Assembly: GCF_958295425.1 (NCBI RefSeq) | Contig: NC_081153.1 | Span: 15,715,001-15,779,000, forward strand | Length of the DNA: 64,000 nt | Source: Solea solea | Taxonomy: Eukaryota; Chordata; Actinopteri; Pleuronectiformes; Soleidae | Direction of reading: 5' to 3' | Shown: positions 47,454 to 58,805 of the stretch, in pieces | Position numbering within the stretch: position 1 is the stretch's first letter | Layout of the letters: every line of letters begins with the position of its first letter | Notes under the pieces: generated by a model | The model's input: only the letters and a program-made list of their open reading frames with translations | What the model was told of the DNA's origin: nothing | Databases searched by the model: none | Translations under genes and position numbers: made by a program

Positions 47454-48363
47454 TATGTCATCTGTATTTGATTTTGGATAATGACTAACCAACATTTTAA
47501 CTAAAAATACAATTTTTGGAACACATAATTCAAAGCTGAGTCAATCTTAAATAAGTAAGTAGAAACCAGATCAGAAGAAAAGTTCCAGTTTATAGTTTTA
47601 ATTGTTCTGTTATGAAGTTTTGTTAGTTCTTCTGACAGCGTGAAATTACACTATAAGAAATATGGGCTTTACTGTGTTCTGTTCTCGTGATGTTGACTTG
47701 TTTTTTGACAGTCTCTTCACACTGACTTCACACACTTGTCGATGTCTTTTGTCACTTTGAATCCCGGTGTGCGTCGCTTTCTTCCTCTCTGTATTTTTCC
47801 ATTCTATCTTTCTTTCTCTCCTTCTTTTTCATGACCTTGACGAAATCTCTTCCCCAACTTCAATGTTCAGGGATAAACTGCTGCTTGAGGTCGGTGCTCT
47901 GGGGTTGGTGTGGATGCTGTAGTTGACCTGTCCATATCTCATCAGTAGTAGGTGAGGAATGTAATCTTTTCAGCCAATTTCCTCCCGTGGACGTTGAGCA
48001 GATGTTGAGCAGACATTCCTCTCCTTGATGGAATGCAGCAGATTAGGCTCCGCGCTGCTTCGCAGGCCTGATGGCGTGTTGCAGTTTTCTCGACTCATGA
48101 TTGAACACAATGGCTTTTTTGTGTTGGTGCCACCCTGCCGTCCTATCTTTCTTACTCTACCTCCCCTCCCACCTTACTTTTATCCTTCCCCTCCCATCCT
48201 TCCTCCTGCTTACCCCGCCTCTCTCTCTCTCTCTCCCAAAGCATTAACAGAATTGTATTGAAAATGTACGATGAAAGCTCTTAGAGAGGGAACCAATGTT
48301 CCTCTGCAATCACATGATTTCATTACAGTAGATTCACACACAAGGGTAAAAAGGTTTTGCCTC
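47454..48363. other. No gene seen
   Basis: Includes a pyrimidine-rich block at about 48130-48237 (CCTCCC, CTCTCT). No supported exon. Confidence 0.55.
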
Positions 48364-48500
48364 TGTGTGTGTGTGTGAGCCTGCATTTGTTAACTATTTA
48401 GGACCTTTTCTGGCATGAACCCTGATCTTGTCCGGACCAGGAGTCCTCATGGAGTCCAAAACCTGGTCCCAATGAGATAGAACTCCATGTGATTATGTAA
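48364..48500 (+). repeat. TG-flanked dispersed repeat, short copy
   Basis: The TG run at 48364-48378 is followed by AGGACCTTTTCTGGCATGAA, CCGGACCAGGAGTCCTCATG and CAAAACCTGGTCCCAATGAG, the family core. It is truncated after about 48500. Confidence 0.65.
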
Positions 48501-48539
48501 TGAGACACTCAGCAGAATAAACACATACTCGTATGCACG

Positions 48540-48572
<33 letters not shown>

Positions 48573-48589
48573 GTGTGCACTAAAGTTGA

Positions 48590-49250
48590 TGAAGTAAGAG
48601 TTACTGGTAATGAATTACATTTACTCTCGTTTTTGTGTACTTCTACTTTTGAAAGTCTTTTTTTACTTTTACTTAGGGGTGTTTTTTTGGAAGTACTGTA
48701 TTGTATTGTAATGTTTTGAATCACATCCAGGTGAATGACGAGGACAAGTGAATTAGAGCTGAAACGATTAATCGATTATTATTCGATTACTAAATTAATC
48801 GACAACTATTTTTCATAATCGATGAATTGGTTTGAAGCTTTATTCATGATTAAAACAAGATTTTCAATTGTTTAAACTTCTTAAATATGAATATTTTCTT
48901 CATTTCTTTGCTCTGGATAACAAAGAAATCATTAAAAGTCAATTATTTTGGTTTGTGGACGAAACAAGACATTTGAGAACATCATCATTTCCAGGTTTTA
49001 CACCAATCAACATTATTTAAGGTTTTCTGTTATTTTATGGACCAACCGATTAATCGATTAATTGAGAAAAGAATCGACAGATTAATCGATTATGAAAATA
49101 ATCGTTAGCTGCAGCTCGAAAGTGAATGAATGATGACGACAGGTGAAGGACAGGTGAATACTTTACTTGAGTACATTTTAGACCAGTACTTTTACTGTAC
49201 ATATTGTACTTTTAAATGGGTAGAATATTTCAGGACTCTTTCAACCTCTG
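48590..49250. repeat. ACTT-rich repeat split by a hAT-like MITE
   Basis: Acceptor repeat parts at about 48590-48745 (TACTTCTACTTTTG..., TTACTTTTACTTAGG) and 49128-49250 (ACTTTACTTGAGTACATTTTA) flank the MITE at 48754-49119. The 8-bp duplication AAGTGAAT marks the exact insertion point. Confidence 0.6.
48754..49119 (+). mobile_element. hAT-like MITE with perfect 8-bp target duplication
   Basis: This 366-bp copy of the ATCGATTAATCG family starts TAGAGCTGAAAC and ends GCTGCAGCTCGA. It is flanked by AAGTGAAT at 48746-48753 and 49120-49127. It has inserted between ACTT-rich repeat material at about 48590-48745 and 49128-49250. Confidence 0.85.
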
Positions 49251-49547
49251 ATAAATAATAGAAGTTTGTCAATGTCTTCATCAGATTGTCTAAAATACTG
49301 TATATTGTTTGAGGTTCTCCCCTCTGTACACTAGCATTCAACACATACACACACACACACACACTAGAGTACACAGTACAGGTTTACTTTATCTCAGGGT
49401 GTGGGTCTCTGCAACACTATAAGTCGGAATGACAGCGGCGTCAGCTTTATGATCACTCTGTTTATGCGCATTGAGCGTGCATGTGTGTGCGGGGAGACTT
49501 TATGTTCATGTTTATAACCACGAGTAACTTTGGTACCGACCGAGCGG

Positions 49548-49581
<34 letters not shown>

Positions 49582-50757
49582 CACACTCTGCGTGTGCTCT
49601 GCAGATACAGTGAGGTGAAGGACAGCGAGGGTGGTGAGAGATGGATGGAGGAAAAGGAGGAATAGAGAGAGAGGGAGGGAAATTGTGAGGACAAGCACGT
49701 CGTGGAAAGGAAGTGGATTGACAGAGGAGAGGTGGATCAGGAGAGATATTTATGATGCAAAGGGGGCGAAAAAGGAATTAGAAAAGACAGGAGGGAGAGA
49801 AAAAGTGGACAAGCTCAATGAGGGGAATATGAAAAGGAGGAAAAGATAAACTGATGACTCTGTTTTCTGTCTGCCTGACATAAATATCTGCTAAATGTTC
49901 TTTGATTTTATTTATGATTCGGCATGACATTGAGAGTAGACGGAGTAAAAGTGGAAGACAAATTGTCAGCAGGATCGATGTCTTGTTGGTTAAAGAAAAA
50001 ACAGAAATGGAGAGAGAGAGAGAGAGAGAGAGAAGGACAAAATAGGAGATGGAGAGAGCGACAGACAAAAAAAAAAAGGATTTCACAGGACCTTTGTTTC
50101 TCTCTCTCTCTGACACACACACACGCACTCTCTCAATGCTCATGGCTGCGAGCCATAATGTCCATCTTTCAGCCAGCGCCCAGTCATAGTAATGATGTCA
50201 TCCTTACTCTTACACACAAACACTCTCTCTCTGTGTACACACACACACACACACATAGGGACCAAAAACCACTGCATTACACATGTTTGCACTTGAGTCT
50301 CTCACTACATTGTTGTCTCTCTTGCCGCGCAGCCATGAGACCTCGTTTGGGAAATTCAATTAGAGATCATGAGCGCATCTCCGCTGAAAGGTTTCACAAG
50401 GTCGTCGCACTAATTGTAGATCCACACACCACTTAAACAAACCCAACAGAAGGTCTGTGTGCCGACTAGCCAACTCATAACCCGCATGTGAATGTTATCA
50501 TAATGTCTTTTTTATTTCATTTATGCAGTTATCTGAACGCCAATTAAACTTGAGGAAACTGAATAAAACTCGACATGTGCGACGGCAGGTCATCTTTCAT
50601 TGTGTGATTTATTTTATGAATGTTTAGAATCAGTTCACCTGCTTTAGCAGATTAAACATATCTGCTCTAGTACAAGGTCTAAGGTCTAACAGGTATAATT
50701 GGTTTAAGTCAGTTGATTGTCACTATCACTATGCAAATGAGTCTCGTGTGTGGACTT
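49251..50757. other. No gene seen; CA and GA tracts
   Basis: CA at about 49340-49362 and 49550-49587, GA at 50012-50034, CA at 50239-50255. Around 50340-50430 is repeat-free sequence (GGAAATTCAATTAGAGATC) that could be conserved non-coding DNA. Confidence 0.5.
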
Positions 50758-50969
50758 TGTGTATTTGTTACCACTGTAACCTTTTCTGGCATAAACACTG
50801 ACCTTGTCAGGACCAGTAGTCCTCATGGAGACCAAAACCTGGTTTCAACATCATTTCTGAGGAAGTTTAGGGCTGACATTTGAATTGTGGTTATGGTTAT
50901 GGTTATGGTTAGGCATTAACTGGTTAAGGTTGAGGTGAGGGAAGTCATTGCAGTGTGTGTGTGTGTGTC
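50758..50969 (+). repeat. TG-flanked dispersed repeat copy
   Basis: Contains CCTTTTCTGGCATAAACACT, CCTCATGGAGACCAAAACCT and three GTTATG units, ending in TG at 50955-50969. It is the best preserved of the family copies in this window. Confidence 0.65.
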
Positions 50970-53900
50970 TGTGCAGTTCTGCGGCAGTCTCCAATTGCAG
51001 CAGTATGTTTAAATAGAAGTGGCTCAGTATGTGACTGTTGAAATGACTTAAATGAAATGGAATCTGTCTCTGTTCAGATGTTCAAAAGCAATAATAATAA
51101 AGAAAAGTATAACGATGGTCAGGTGTTTGCTTAAAGTGCCTTTTTTTTGTCCCTCCTCCTATCCCTCTGTTTTTAGCTCCTGGTGATGTCTGAAATAAAA
51201 GACAAAAAGACATTAACACACAGGCCGTGATTAATTCATTCATTTAAGAAGAAGTGTGACAAAAAAAAAGTAGTATTATAAAAGTAGTATTTTTACATTT
51301 AACCTGTAGAACACAAAGCATTTTCTGTGCCGTGTGAACACTCAGGGTTACAAATGTGCTGCTACTTCTCTGGGTTCCCGTGTCTGTGTAATAACATGTG
51401 CCGCATTATCGTACAAGGTTGCATCAAACACAGCGCGGCGCGCTGTCAGTTCACCAAGTGAGTGTGGAATCGAGCTTTGTACGAGACATCCTGTGAATGC
51501 TCATTTGAAGTGTGCTCAGTGTGCGATGGACCACACATGAGTAAACTGACTCAGGGTCACAGTGGTGGTGGTGGGGGTGGGGTGGGGGGGGGGAAGAAGG
51601 GAGACAAGAAAGTGGGAAGGACACATGAGGAAGAATGTAGCGCCTACAGCTGCAGCAGGAGTCAGGAGTGACAGCTTCACTGACAACAGTGAAAAGGCAG
51701 CAAGGGAGACGAGAGAAGTCGTTTGAGAAGAGACAGACTGAGACGAAGACAAAACGGGTGAACGAAGTGACGGCTCTGGCGGCTTCTTCTTAGCTGGGAG
51801 AGGGATTAATGTTTGGTTTGTTACTACATGTTCTGTTCATACATCAGCTTTCTGGAGAATACTGTGTTTTTAAATCACTTTCTTTCTTTCTTTTGTCTTT
51901 TGAAGAATGATGTAGATGATTTATCACTAAATTGGTTTCAGATACAGGTTGCCGTGATGCAAATCTGTCCGGCTGATGTTTTATTTCTGTCACTGATGTG
52001 CAGCGCCACGAGCATTTGTCCACTCTTCCCCTGCAATTTAGCGATTTAATCCATCGATTATATAAAGTTGTAAAGTCCTTTATTGACATTTCTTTCTAAC
52101 AAATGCACACGTGATGATTCTGTCTGCGTGGCATCGTACCTGCTGTTGTCCGTCCATCACATCTTCAGGACTGTTTTATCTGATTCAGTTCTCTCCGTTC
52201 ATTTCAGAGGAGGATCGCACAGAGCTCGTCTCACACTCGGCTGAGTGTGCGATTGTGTGTCTCAAGAGTCCTGCATTAGTCTTTGAAGATCTTAGCATGA
52301 GAGAGGGAGACTTGGTTTTTCTTTTCCTTATCTCACTCTGCCTTAACTCTCCATTTCTCTTTTCTTTTATTCATTCTTGTTGGCGTCACCCGGGCCGCAT
52401 CTGCCATTATCCCCTCTATTTAGTCTCGTTATTTAATCCAAGATTTAATTTTGATGTTCTCACTTCAGGTGCGAGTAAACTAACTGGATTATCCTCCAAT
52501 TTACTAAGATTTATTGATAAAAAGTGACCGTGATTCAAAGGAGAGAAAAGATGATGTCGTCGCCCTTTCTTCACTCGTATTCGAACCTGTGACCTTGATA
52601 GCCGCTATAACCACAAGGTCATAATCAGCAAGCATCTTCAGACTATCACTTACTAGAATTTCTTCTTAGAGTCTTAAAAGTTTTCTTTTGTTTTCCCCTT
52701 CTCCTATCCCTCTGTTACTCGCTATTGGTGATTTCTGAAATAAGGGAAGAAAAGACAATAACACACAAACAAACACACACAGGCTCGGCATGTTTTATTC
52801 ATTCAGCCATTCAGGGACGACATGGGACATGCTTCCCCAGGTCTATCAAATCATTTTTCTCAGCAGTGGCACTCATTTTTTAAATCAGTCAAATAAAACT
52901 ATCCTCAGCAAAGCTAAATGTCCAGTTTCTAAGAAGCAGACCAGCATTTCTGTCAGCACCTCTCTGTCAGGTTATATCTGGGTCAAAAAAGCCACCAAAC
53001 ACAATTCTTATTCACCTGTCTTTTGTTTGACTGACGAGATAAGGACGGAGTTTTGTTAATCATAGCCCTCTGAGCTCCCGTTGAGTCATCAGTTCCTCTC
53101 GGACTCCTCATTGTGTTGAGGTGCCGAGGTGACATCAGAGCGGGCCGGACCACGATTGTTTGTTTGTTTGTGACGTGCTGGTGCGATCATGTCTCCGCCC
53201 GCCGTCCGTTTCTCAATGAGTGGTTATCCGAGAAGTGGGTCAGTGTGTATGTGTGAGATAAGTAAACGGATAGGTCTCCTGTTCTTTCAGGCCAGGTCAG
53301 TGTTGTACTACCTAGAAAGAGACTATGACGGTGACAACTTGTATTGCACATTATTCTGGAGCAGTTACCCATCACCTCTTGGTTCTCAAGCAACACCAGG
53401 TGGAGAAATGGACGTCAGTGGTGAATTACTTTTTCATGTTATCTGGTGCTCAATTAGGCCATGTTCATGTTTTTCAACGTCCAGATTAAACACAACACAT
53501 TACTTTTTTTACAGTAAAAAGTCACCAGAAATACTGTAATTCTGAGTGGAAACTAAGTGGCGAACTAACCACTCTAGGCGTGGATGTGGACATTCTTGGG
53601 TGGATTTTTTTTGTTGTTGTGATGTTAACACATCATTCTTGTTATGTACAGGATGGCAGTCGTCCATGTTGGGCCTTTATTTTACCTGGTTGGCCTGAGC
53701 TCATAGGCCGGAGTCTCTCTTTGAAATCCCACCGTTCTATGTGTAGTTCTGTGTTTAAAAAGGAAGATACAATTGAACACACTGTCTTTTGTGATTACTC
53801 GTTAATTCAGTCATTCGAAGAAAAGCAAACTTTTAATTGCGGTTAATCTAGATGAACAAATTTCAAATTGTGACATTAATTAGTTCATTTTTCTATTGAC

Positions 53901-54298
53901 AGCCCTAATTTACATATAGTGCACATTTCCTATGAGCTATTATTGTTACTGTTAATTACACGTATTAATGTTTCAAGAATTTGCATCTCTCTGTTACAAA
54001 TTGTCATAAATTAGCCTTTTTTTTTTTAACATTGACTGATGCAAATGAAGCTGATTTGAATATAAGCGAGTGTGAGAAACACGCTGAAGGAAAACACACT
54101 GTGAACAATCACCGTTTTAATGTACGGACGCAGACGCGAGGCAACTTTGCTGCAGTAATTACGCGGCACAGCAGCGTCTTAATAGTTGCGACGAAAGACG
54201 GCAGCGTGTCACATGTTAAGCTACCGGTGTGTGTCTGTGTGTGAAGCAATCTGCTCGTCCCATTGATTTTCTGTAAGGCAAGTGTATGGTATGTGTGA

Positions 54299-54343
<45 letters not shown>

Positions 54344-54492
54344 TCCCCAGCACACGTACGTGTGTGTGTGTGTGAGACTTTATGTCGGCTGTGTGATCTT
54401 TGTCGTTGTTTGTCTCTTTTATGAGCACGAGGCCGGCTGATCTGTTCCATCTCGAGAGACACGAACACAACATAAAGTGAGCTCACGTGACG

Positions 54493-54532
<40 letters not shown>

Positions 54533-54707
54533 TCACAGCAACAGTGACACGGTTGTCTGTTTGATGGGCAATGAGCTCACAGTGTAACTGACCATAACAA
54601 CATCTCTCTCTCCATCTTTCAGCTGCAGAGCTCGGCTATAGTAATGATGTCATAACACACACACACACACACTCTCAAACCGCACTTATCCTCTGTGTTT
54701 TGACCTT

Positions 54708-54741
<34 letters not shown>

Positions 54742-55248
54742 TGTGTGTGTGTGTTAGTATGCAAGAGGAAAGAGAGGTGATTGTCATTACCTTGCAGAAT
54801 ATCACAGGGGAGAAGCAATCCGCCTCTAATATCTCTCTCACACGCACACAAACTGCTGTATAGACTAAATGCACCATACACAGAATCAAATCAAGTTTTT
54901 TTCCCCTACCATAATTTCCCCCTAAATCCAAGTGTCTGGTCTTTTTTTTTTTTTTTCCAAGAATATGTATTGCTCCCTCGCTTCTGTGATGCTCGGCAGC
55001 ACACCCAAGTGGTTACACACAGTCACACACTCACGCTCATTATGCTCCGTCAGCCTCTGAGCGGCAGCGCTGCAACAGCTGGCCTGCAAAACCTCTGTAA
55101 TGTCTCATTTATGTAGGAGAACAGAACACGCCACAGAACAGATATATGTGTGGAGAACATTTCTGTCGGTGATACATCTGTGTTGTGCGGCTGCAGACAA
55201 CAGCGACACATACTGTGTGACACATACACATTTAAAAACAAGGAATTA
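50970..55248. other. No gene seen; dense microsatellites
   Basis: G-rich tract at 51571-51594, TA at 54309-54335, CA at 54494-54528, CA at 54655-54671, TG at 54711-54753. The frames that cross these are His-Thr or Val-Cys repeats and not genes. Confidence 0.5.
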
Positions 55249-55252
55249 TTAA

Positions 55253-55657
55253 CCCTTTAACACCTTCGCCTCAAAATGTATGTGTTTAATTATCCTGTGA
55301 GTAAGTGCTTTTGCCCATTTTTCCACAATAGCTTTCAATATCTGGCAGTTATTTACGATTTACGGCATGCAAAAGTGGTGTAATGTTTTATTGAGGAAGA
55401 AAACACTGCAGTTGTACACAAACACCAGATTTCGTATGTTAAATTTTAAATTTTAAATGGTATAACGCATATTTAAAGTAACCTTTGTTTGAGTTTTTGT
55501 CTCGGTGTCCAGAAGCAGGCCAAAAAAAAGACGTGATAAAGACGCTTATTCTGCGGCTTCCTGCAACAGCGATAGCACAATAATTAAGCCGTAATAACGG
55601 TAATGCAAAGTGCACTTGCGCAAACGTGATGTCTGCGATACGCTCGGTGTTAAAGGG
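55253..55657. mobile_element. TTAA-flanked element with 12-bp perfect inverted ends
   Basis: 405 bp bounded by TTAA at 55249-55252 and 55658-55661. The inverted termini CCCTTTAACACC (55253-55264) and GGTGTTAAAGGG (55646-55657) are perfect complements. It has no coding capacity. It carries the AATATCTGGCAGTTATT motif shared with the elements at 10021 and 38600, and is homologous along most of its length to 61293-61671. Confidence 0.85.
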
Positions 55658-55661
55658 TTAA

Positions 55662-55857
55662 AAATGTCCTGGGATAAAATAGTGTTTAGGTCAGTAGGTG
55701 TAAGACACTGTCTTGTATTATGTTTTACTTTAGCATGCGTGCTGCACTCTCCAGTTCCAGCTGTGTTTCTGCTTTAGGGCAGTGGGCCAGCACAGTAAGG
55801 TTAACATAGCAGTAACAACTTAAACTGGTGAATCAGTGGCCAATTAAAAACACTCAG

Positions 55858-55898
<41 letters not shown>

Positions 55899-56259
55899 TG
55901 CGTGTGTGTGTTTCCTTGTGCGCCTGCCAATGAGAGACTTGGCACAGAGCGCACACTTCCTATTTTCTCTGCATGCCCTCTTAACATAGAATCTTAACAC
56001 TAACACACGGTCTTGGATTTGTCTCGGTGCATTGTCTTCATTTGGGACAAATGTCCATTCTCCTGGTTTCTGTGTGCAAGAATGTACGAGTGCGTGTGTG
56101 TGTGTGTGCGTGTGTGTGCGCCGCTCCACCCACAACTTATCCAACCTTACAAAGTAAAGCTCAAACAGGACACAATGCCCCGTCTACATCATTATACAAC
56201 CGGAGACATTGTCTCGCATATAGAAGGAGGGTGTGTTCATGGGTGGTAACAGAGTGGTG

Positions 56260-56295
<36 letters not shown>

Positions 56296-57422
56296 AATCA
56301 ATCAAGTGAAACCTGGCGAGTGAAAGAAGCCATGGAAACTGCAGCAGTCTCCTTAAGCTGATAAAAGCCAATAAACCAGACATTTCATTTTAGATAGAGA
56401 AAGAAGTATTTTGTCAATCGGTCGTTTTTTTAGTTTTTATTTTAGATAATGACAATACGTTTAAATAACTGAGGAGTTGTCGTGTTCCAACTTTGACTTA
56501 CTATTGCCAAATGTACACCCAATTCTGTGTATTTTTAATTAACAATTTAAATTGACACCGGTGTCTGTCGCAGGAGCCTCAGATTGGACGGTTATATTGA
56601 GCAGAGTTTGGACAGAGGACAAGAGCGAGCAGTGTAAATCCGGACATGCTGACCTTTCTTTTATCTTTCCCTGAGCTGAATGAATTTTATTTGCTTCACA
56701 GCATGTGCTTTTTCCCCTACAACATGTTATACAAGTGGTTATAAAAATAGTTTGCGTACCGTCTACACACTTGAGTATCAAAGGAATGGAGAACGTCCGA
56801 TCGAAGTATGAAAATAAAGTAAAGGACACTGTTCTTTCCAGACATGTGAGCACCAAAGATAACATTCCTCCCCAGCTCTGACTACCTCGGACGTCCAGAC
56901 GGCTGATTCTCACTTGTGGTATGTCAGTTGCCGTGTGTCGGAGTCCAGGAAAGTTGTGGTTGAGGAAGGCATTTCCCCTTACATCGCAGTGACGGACAAT
57001 CACTTGTGCTGTCCACATTTTACACATGTACAAAAACATTCTTCAGCCGCCCTCAACTGACTAAACAGCTGTCAGACACTACATCAGCCTCCAAAGAATT
57101 CCGTCTATGTGTGCGTGTTCCTGCGAATGTGTCCGTGTGTCACACTAACGGCGAGCGTAATTGGTCTCAGTGAGTAGAAAGAGGAGCTGAATGCTCGAGG
57201 CGCTGACGCGACCTCCACACGTCCCTGTGTTAAGAAAAGCACAGATATTGGAATGTGGAGGTTTTCAATAAACCGTTTTTCTATGTTTCTTTCTAATCAG
57301 TTGTGCACATTTCTAACATCTAACCTTTATATTGATACTAATAAGTTATGTATTTGTGAGGTTCCTTTTATGATATAGCAGTGAGGACATGTTGTTTGAC
57401 ACATCGTCTTCAATAAAATATA
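55662..57422. other. No gene seen; TG microsatellites
   Basis: TG at 55860-55893, 56093-56120 (with CG) and 56264-56292. The 166-codon minus frame at 56539-57039 has no recognised domain or splice support. Confidence 0.5.
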
Positions 57423-57426
57423 TTAA

Positions 57427-57819
57427 CCCTTAATGCTCACGCTGGTGCACCCATGGTAATTTGCCGTGGGAATAATACGCAACTCCTTATATGGACATCC
57501 CGGAGGTGTGTGTTTATAGGTCACATATTCAGGCTTTAAAAAAAAAAAATGTGACCGTTTTGTGTTCATAAAAATGAGCCAAGTGAACTTTGAACCGTGA
57601 CGCATTTCCAAATTTCACAAATTCAATCCGATTGTAAAACATTAGTACTTTTTGCTCAGATGTGTTTATATAGTTGATGAAAATGAGTTTATTCATCAGA
57701 TTGCATAGGTTGTGCTGAAAAAAGGATATAATACACTCTGTGTTGCACATTCTTATAGCCTCTGTATGTACTGTACGTTTAAACAAAGTAAGCAGCCGAA
57801 ATGCTCTGTTTTTTAAGGG
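57427..57819. mobile_element. TTAA-flanked element, different sequence family
   Basis: 393 bp bounded by TTAA at 57423-57426 and 57820-57823, with 7-bp inverted ends CCCTTAA/TTAAGGG. The interior is AT-rich with no coding capacity and no clear similarity to the 55253 element beyond the CCCTTWA start. Confidence 0.65.
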
Positions 57820-57823
57820 TTAA

Positions 57824-58774
57824 ATTCACTATGGATGTTATGTTTCAACGTCTTAGGTGAAACAGGACATGCCATTGTGTTAGGGTAGATGTTTGTCTTC
57901 AAAACAGACTCCCTCTGCTCTCTGAGGCATTAATCAAGGATCATGTGTACAGTATTGTCAAGAAAGTCATTTATACATTATAAATAGATCTGTTGTTCAA
58001 ATTTGGCCTGGACACTTACGATGAGGGACTTCCTGGTAACAGTCTAAATGGACCCAGCCCTTACTGTGAAGGCATGAAATATGACGAGTATATTTGGGAC
58101 AGCCTTGCATTTGACCGTATTTTACGCTCTAACCGAGTTTTACTCGGAAATGCAGCCTTCAGGAGCATTTTTAGATGCGTCTTTTGCTGATGTCGGTCTT
58201 TAAATGCAGCACTTGTGGTTCCACAGTCTGCAGCCATTTACCAAAAAAAAAAGAGAAGCGACTGCACTGTTGGCCAAAGCTTGTTCAGTGGTAAAGGTTT
58301 TGGCAGCAGTGATTGTGGGTTTTTGGCTAAGCGAGAATGGTAAGAATGCAGACACTTAAACAGATGAAGTGAAGGTTGAGTGGACACAAGTATTCCTGCT
58401 GTAATCATGCCAGCGCAGAGACTCACACTCACACACACACACACACACACAACAAACACTTGTTAGACATGTTGCATATTGTCATATTGCCTTTTGATCT
58501 TTATCGCTGCACAGTTGTTTGTTTGTTTGCACAGAGATTAAAGCACTTACTGTAAGTCACTTTAGAGGCGAGCGTCTCCTAAATGAATTTAATGTAGCTA
58601 CAAAACTCAAAGCACTAAACGCACACACACACACACACACAGCAGAGCTGTCTGCTTCACTGTGCTCTGCGATTCAATCAGCCGTTCACTTAATGTGGTT
58701 TACACTGAGCTATTCATGACTAATTTAGCCTGCGTGATTTCTGGTTTAGACGTGATGGATTGAGACAAAATGTC

Positions 58775-58805
<31 letters not shown>

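Noticed and set aside
49924..50436. A 170-codon plus-strand frame
   Set aside because: It runs through GA, CT and CA microsatellites (Arg-Glu, Leu-Ser, His-Thr repeats).
56539..57039. A 166-codon minus-strand frame
   Set aside because: No recognisable domain; ordinary composition for non-coding DNA and no repeat or gene context that supports it.
57993..58190. A 65-codon frame with protein-like composition (FGLDTYDEGLPG...)
   Set aside because: No splice acceptor or donor in useful places and no family recognised. It could be conserved non-coding DNA but cannot be supported as a gene.
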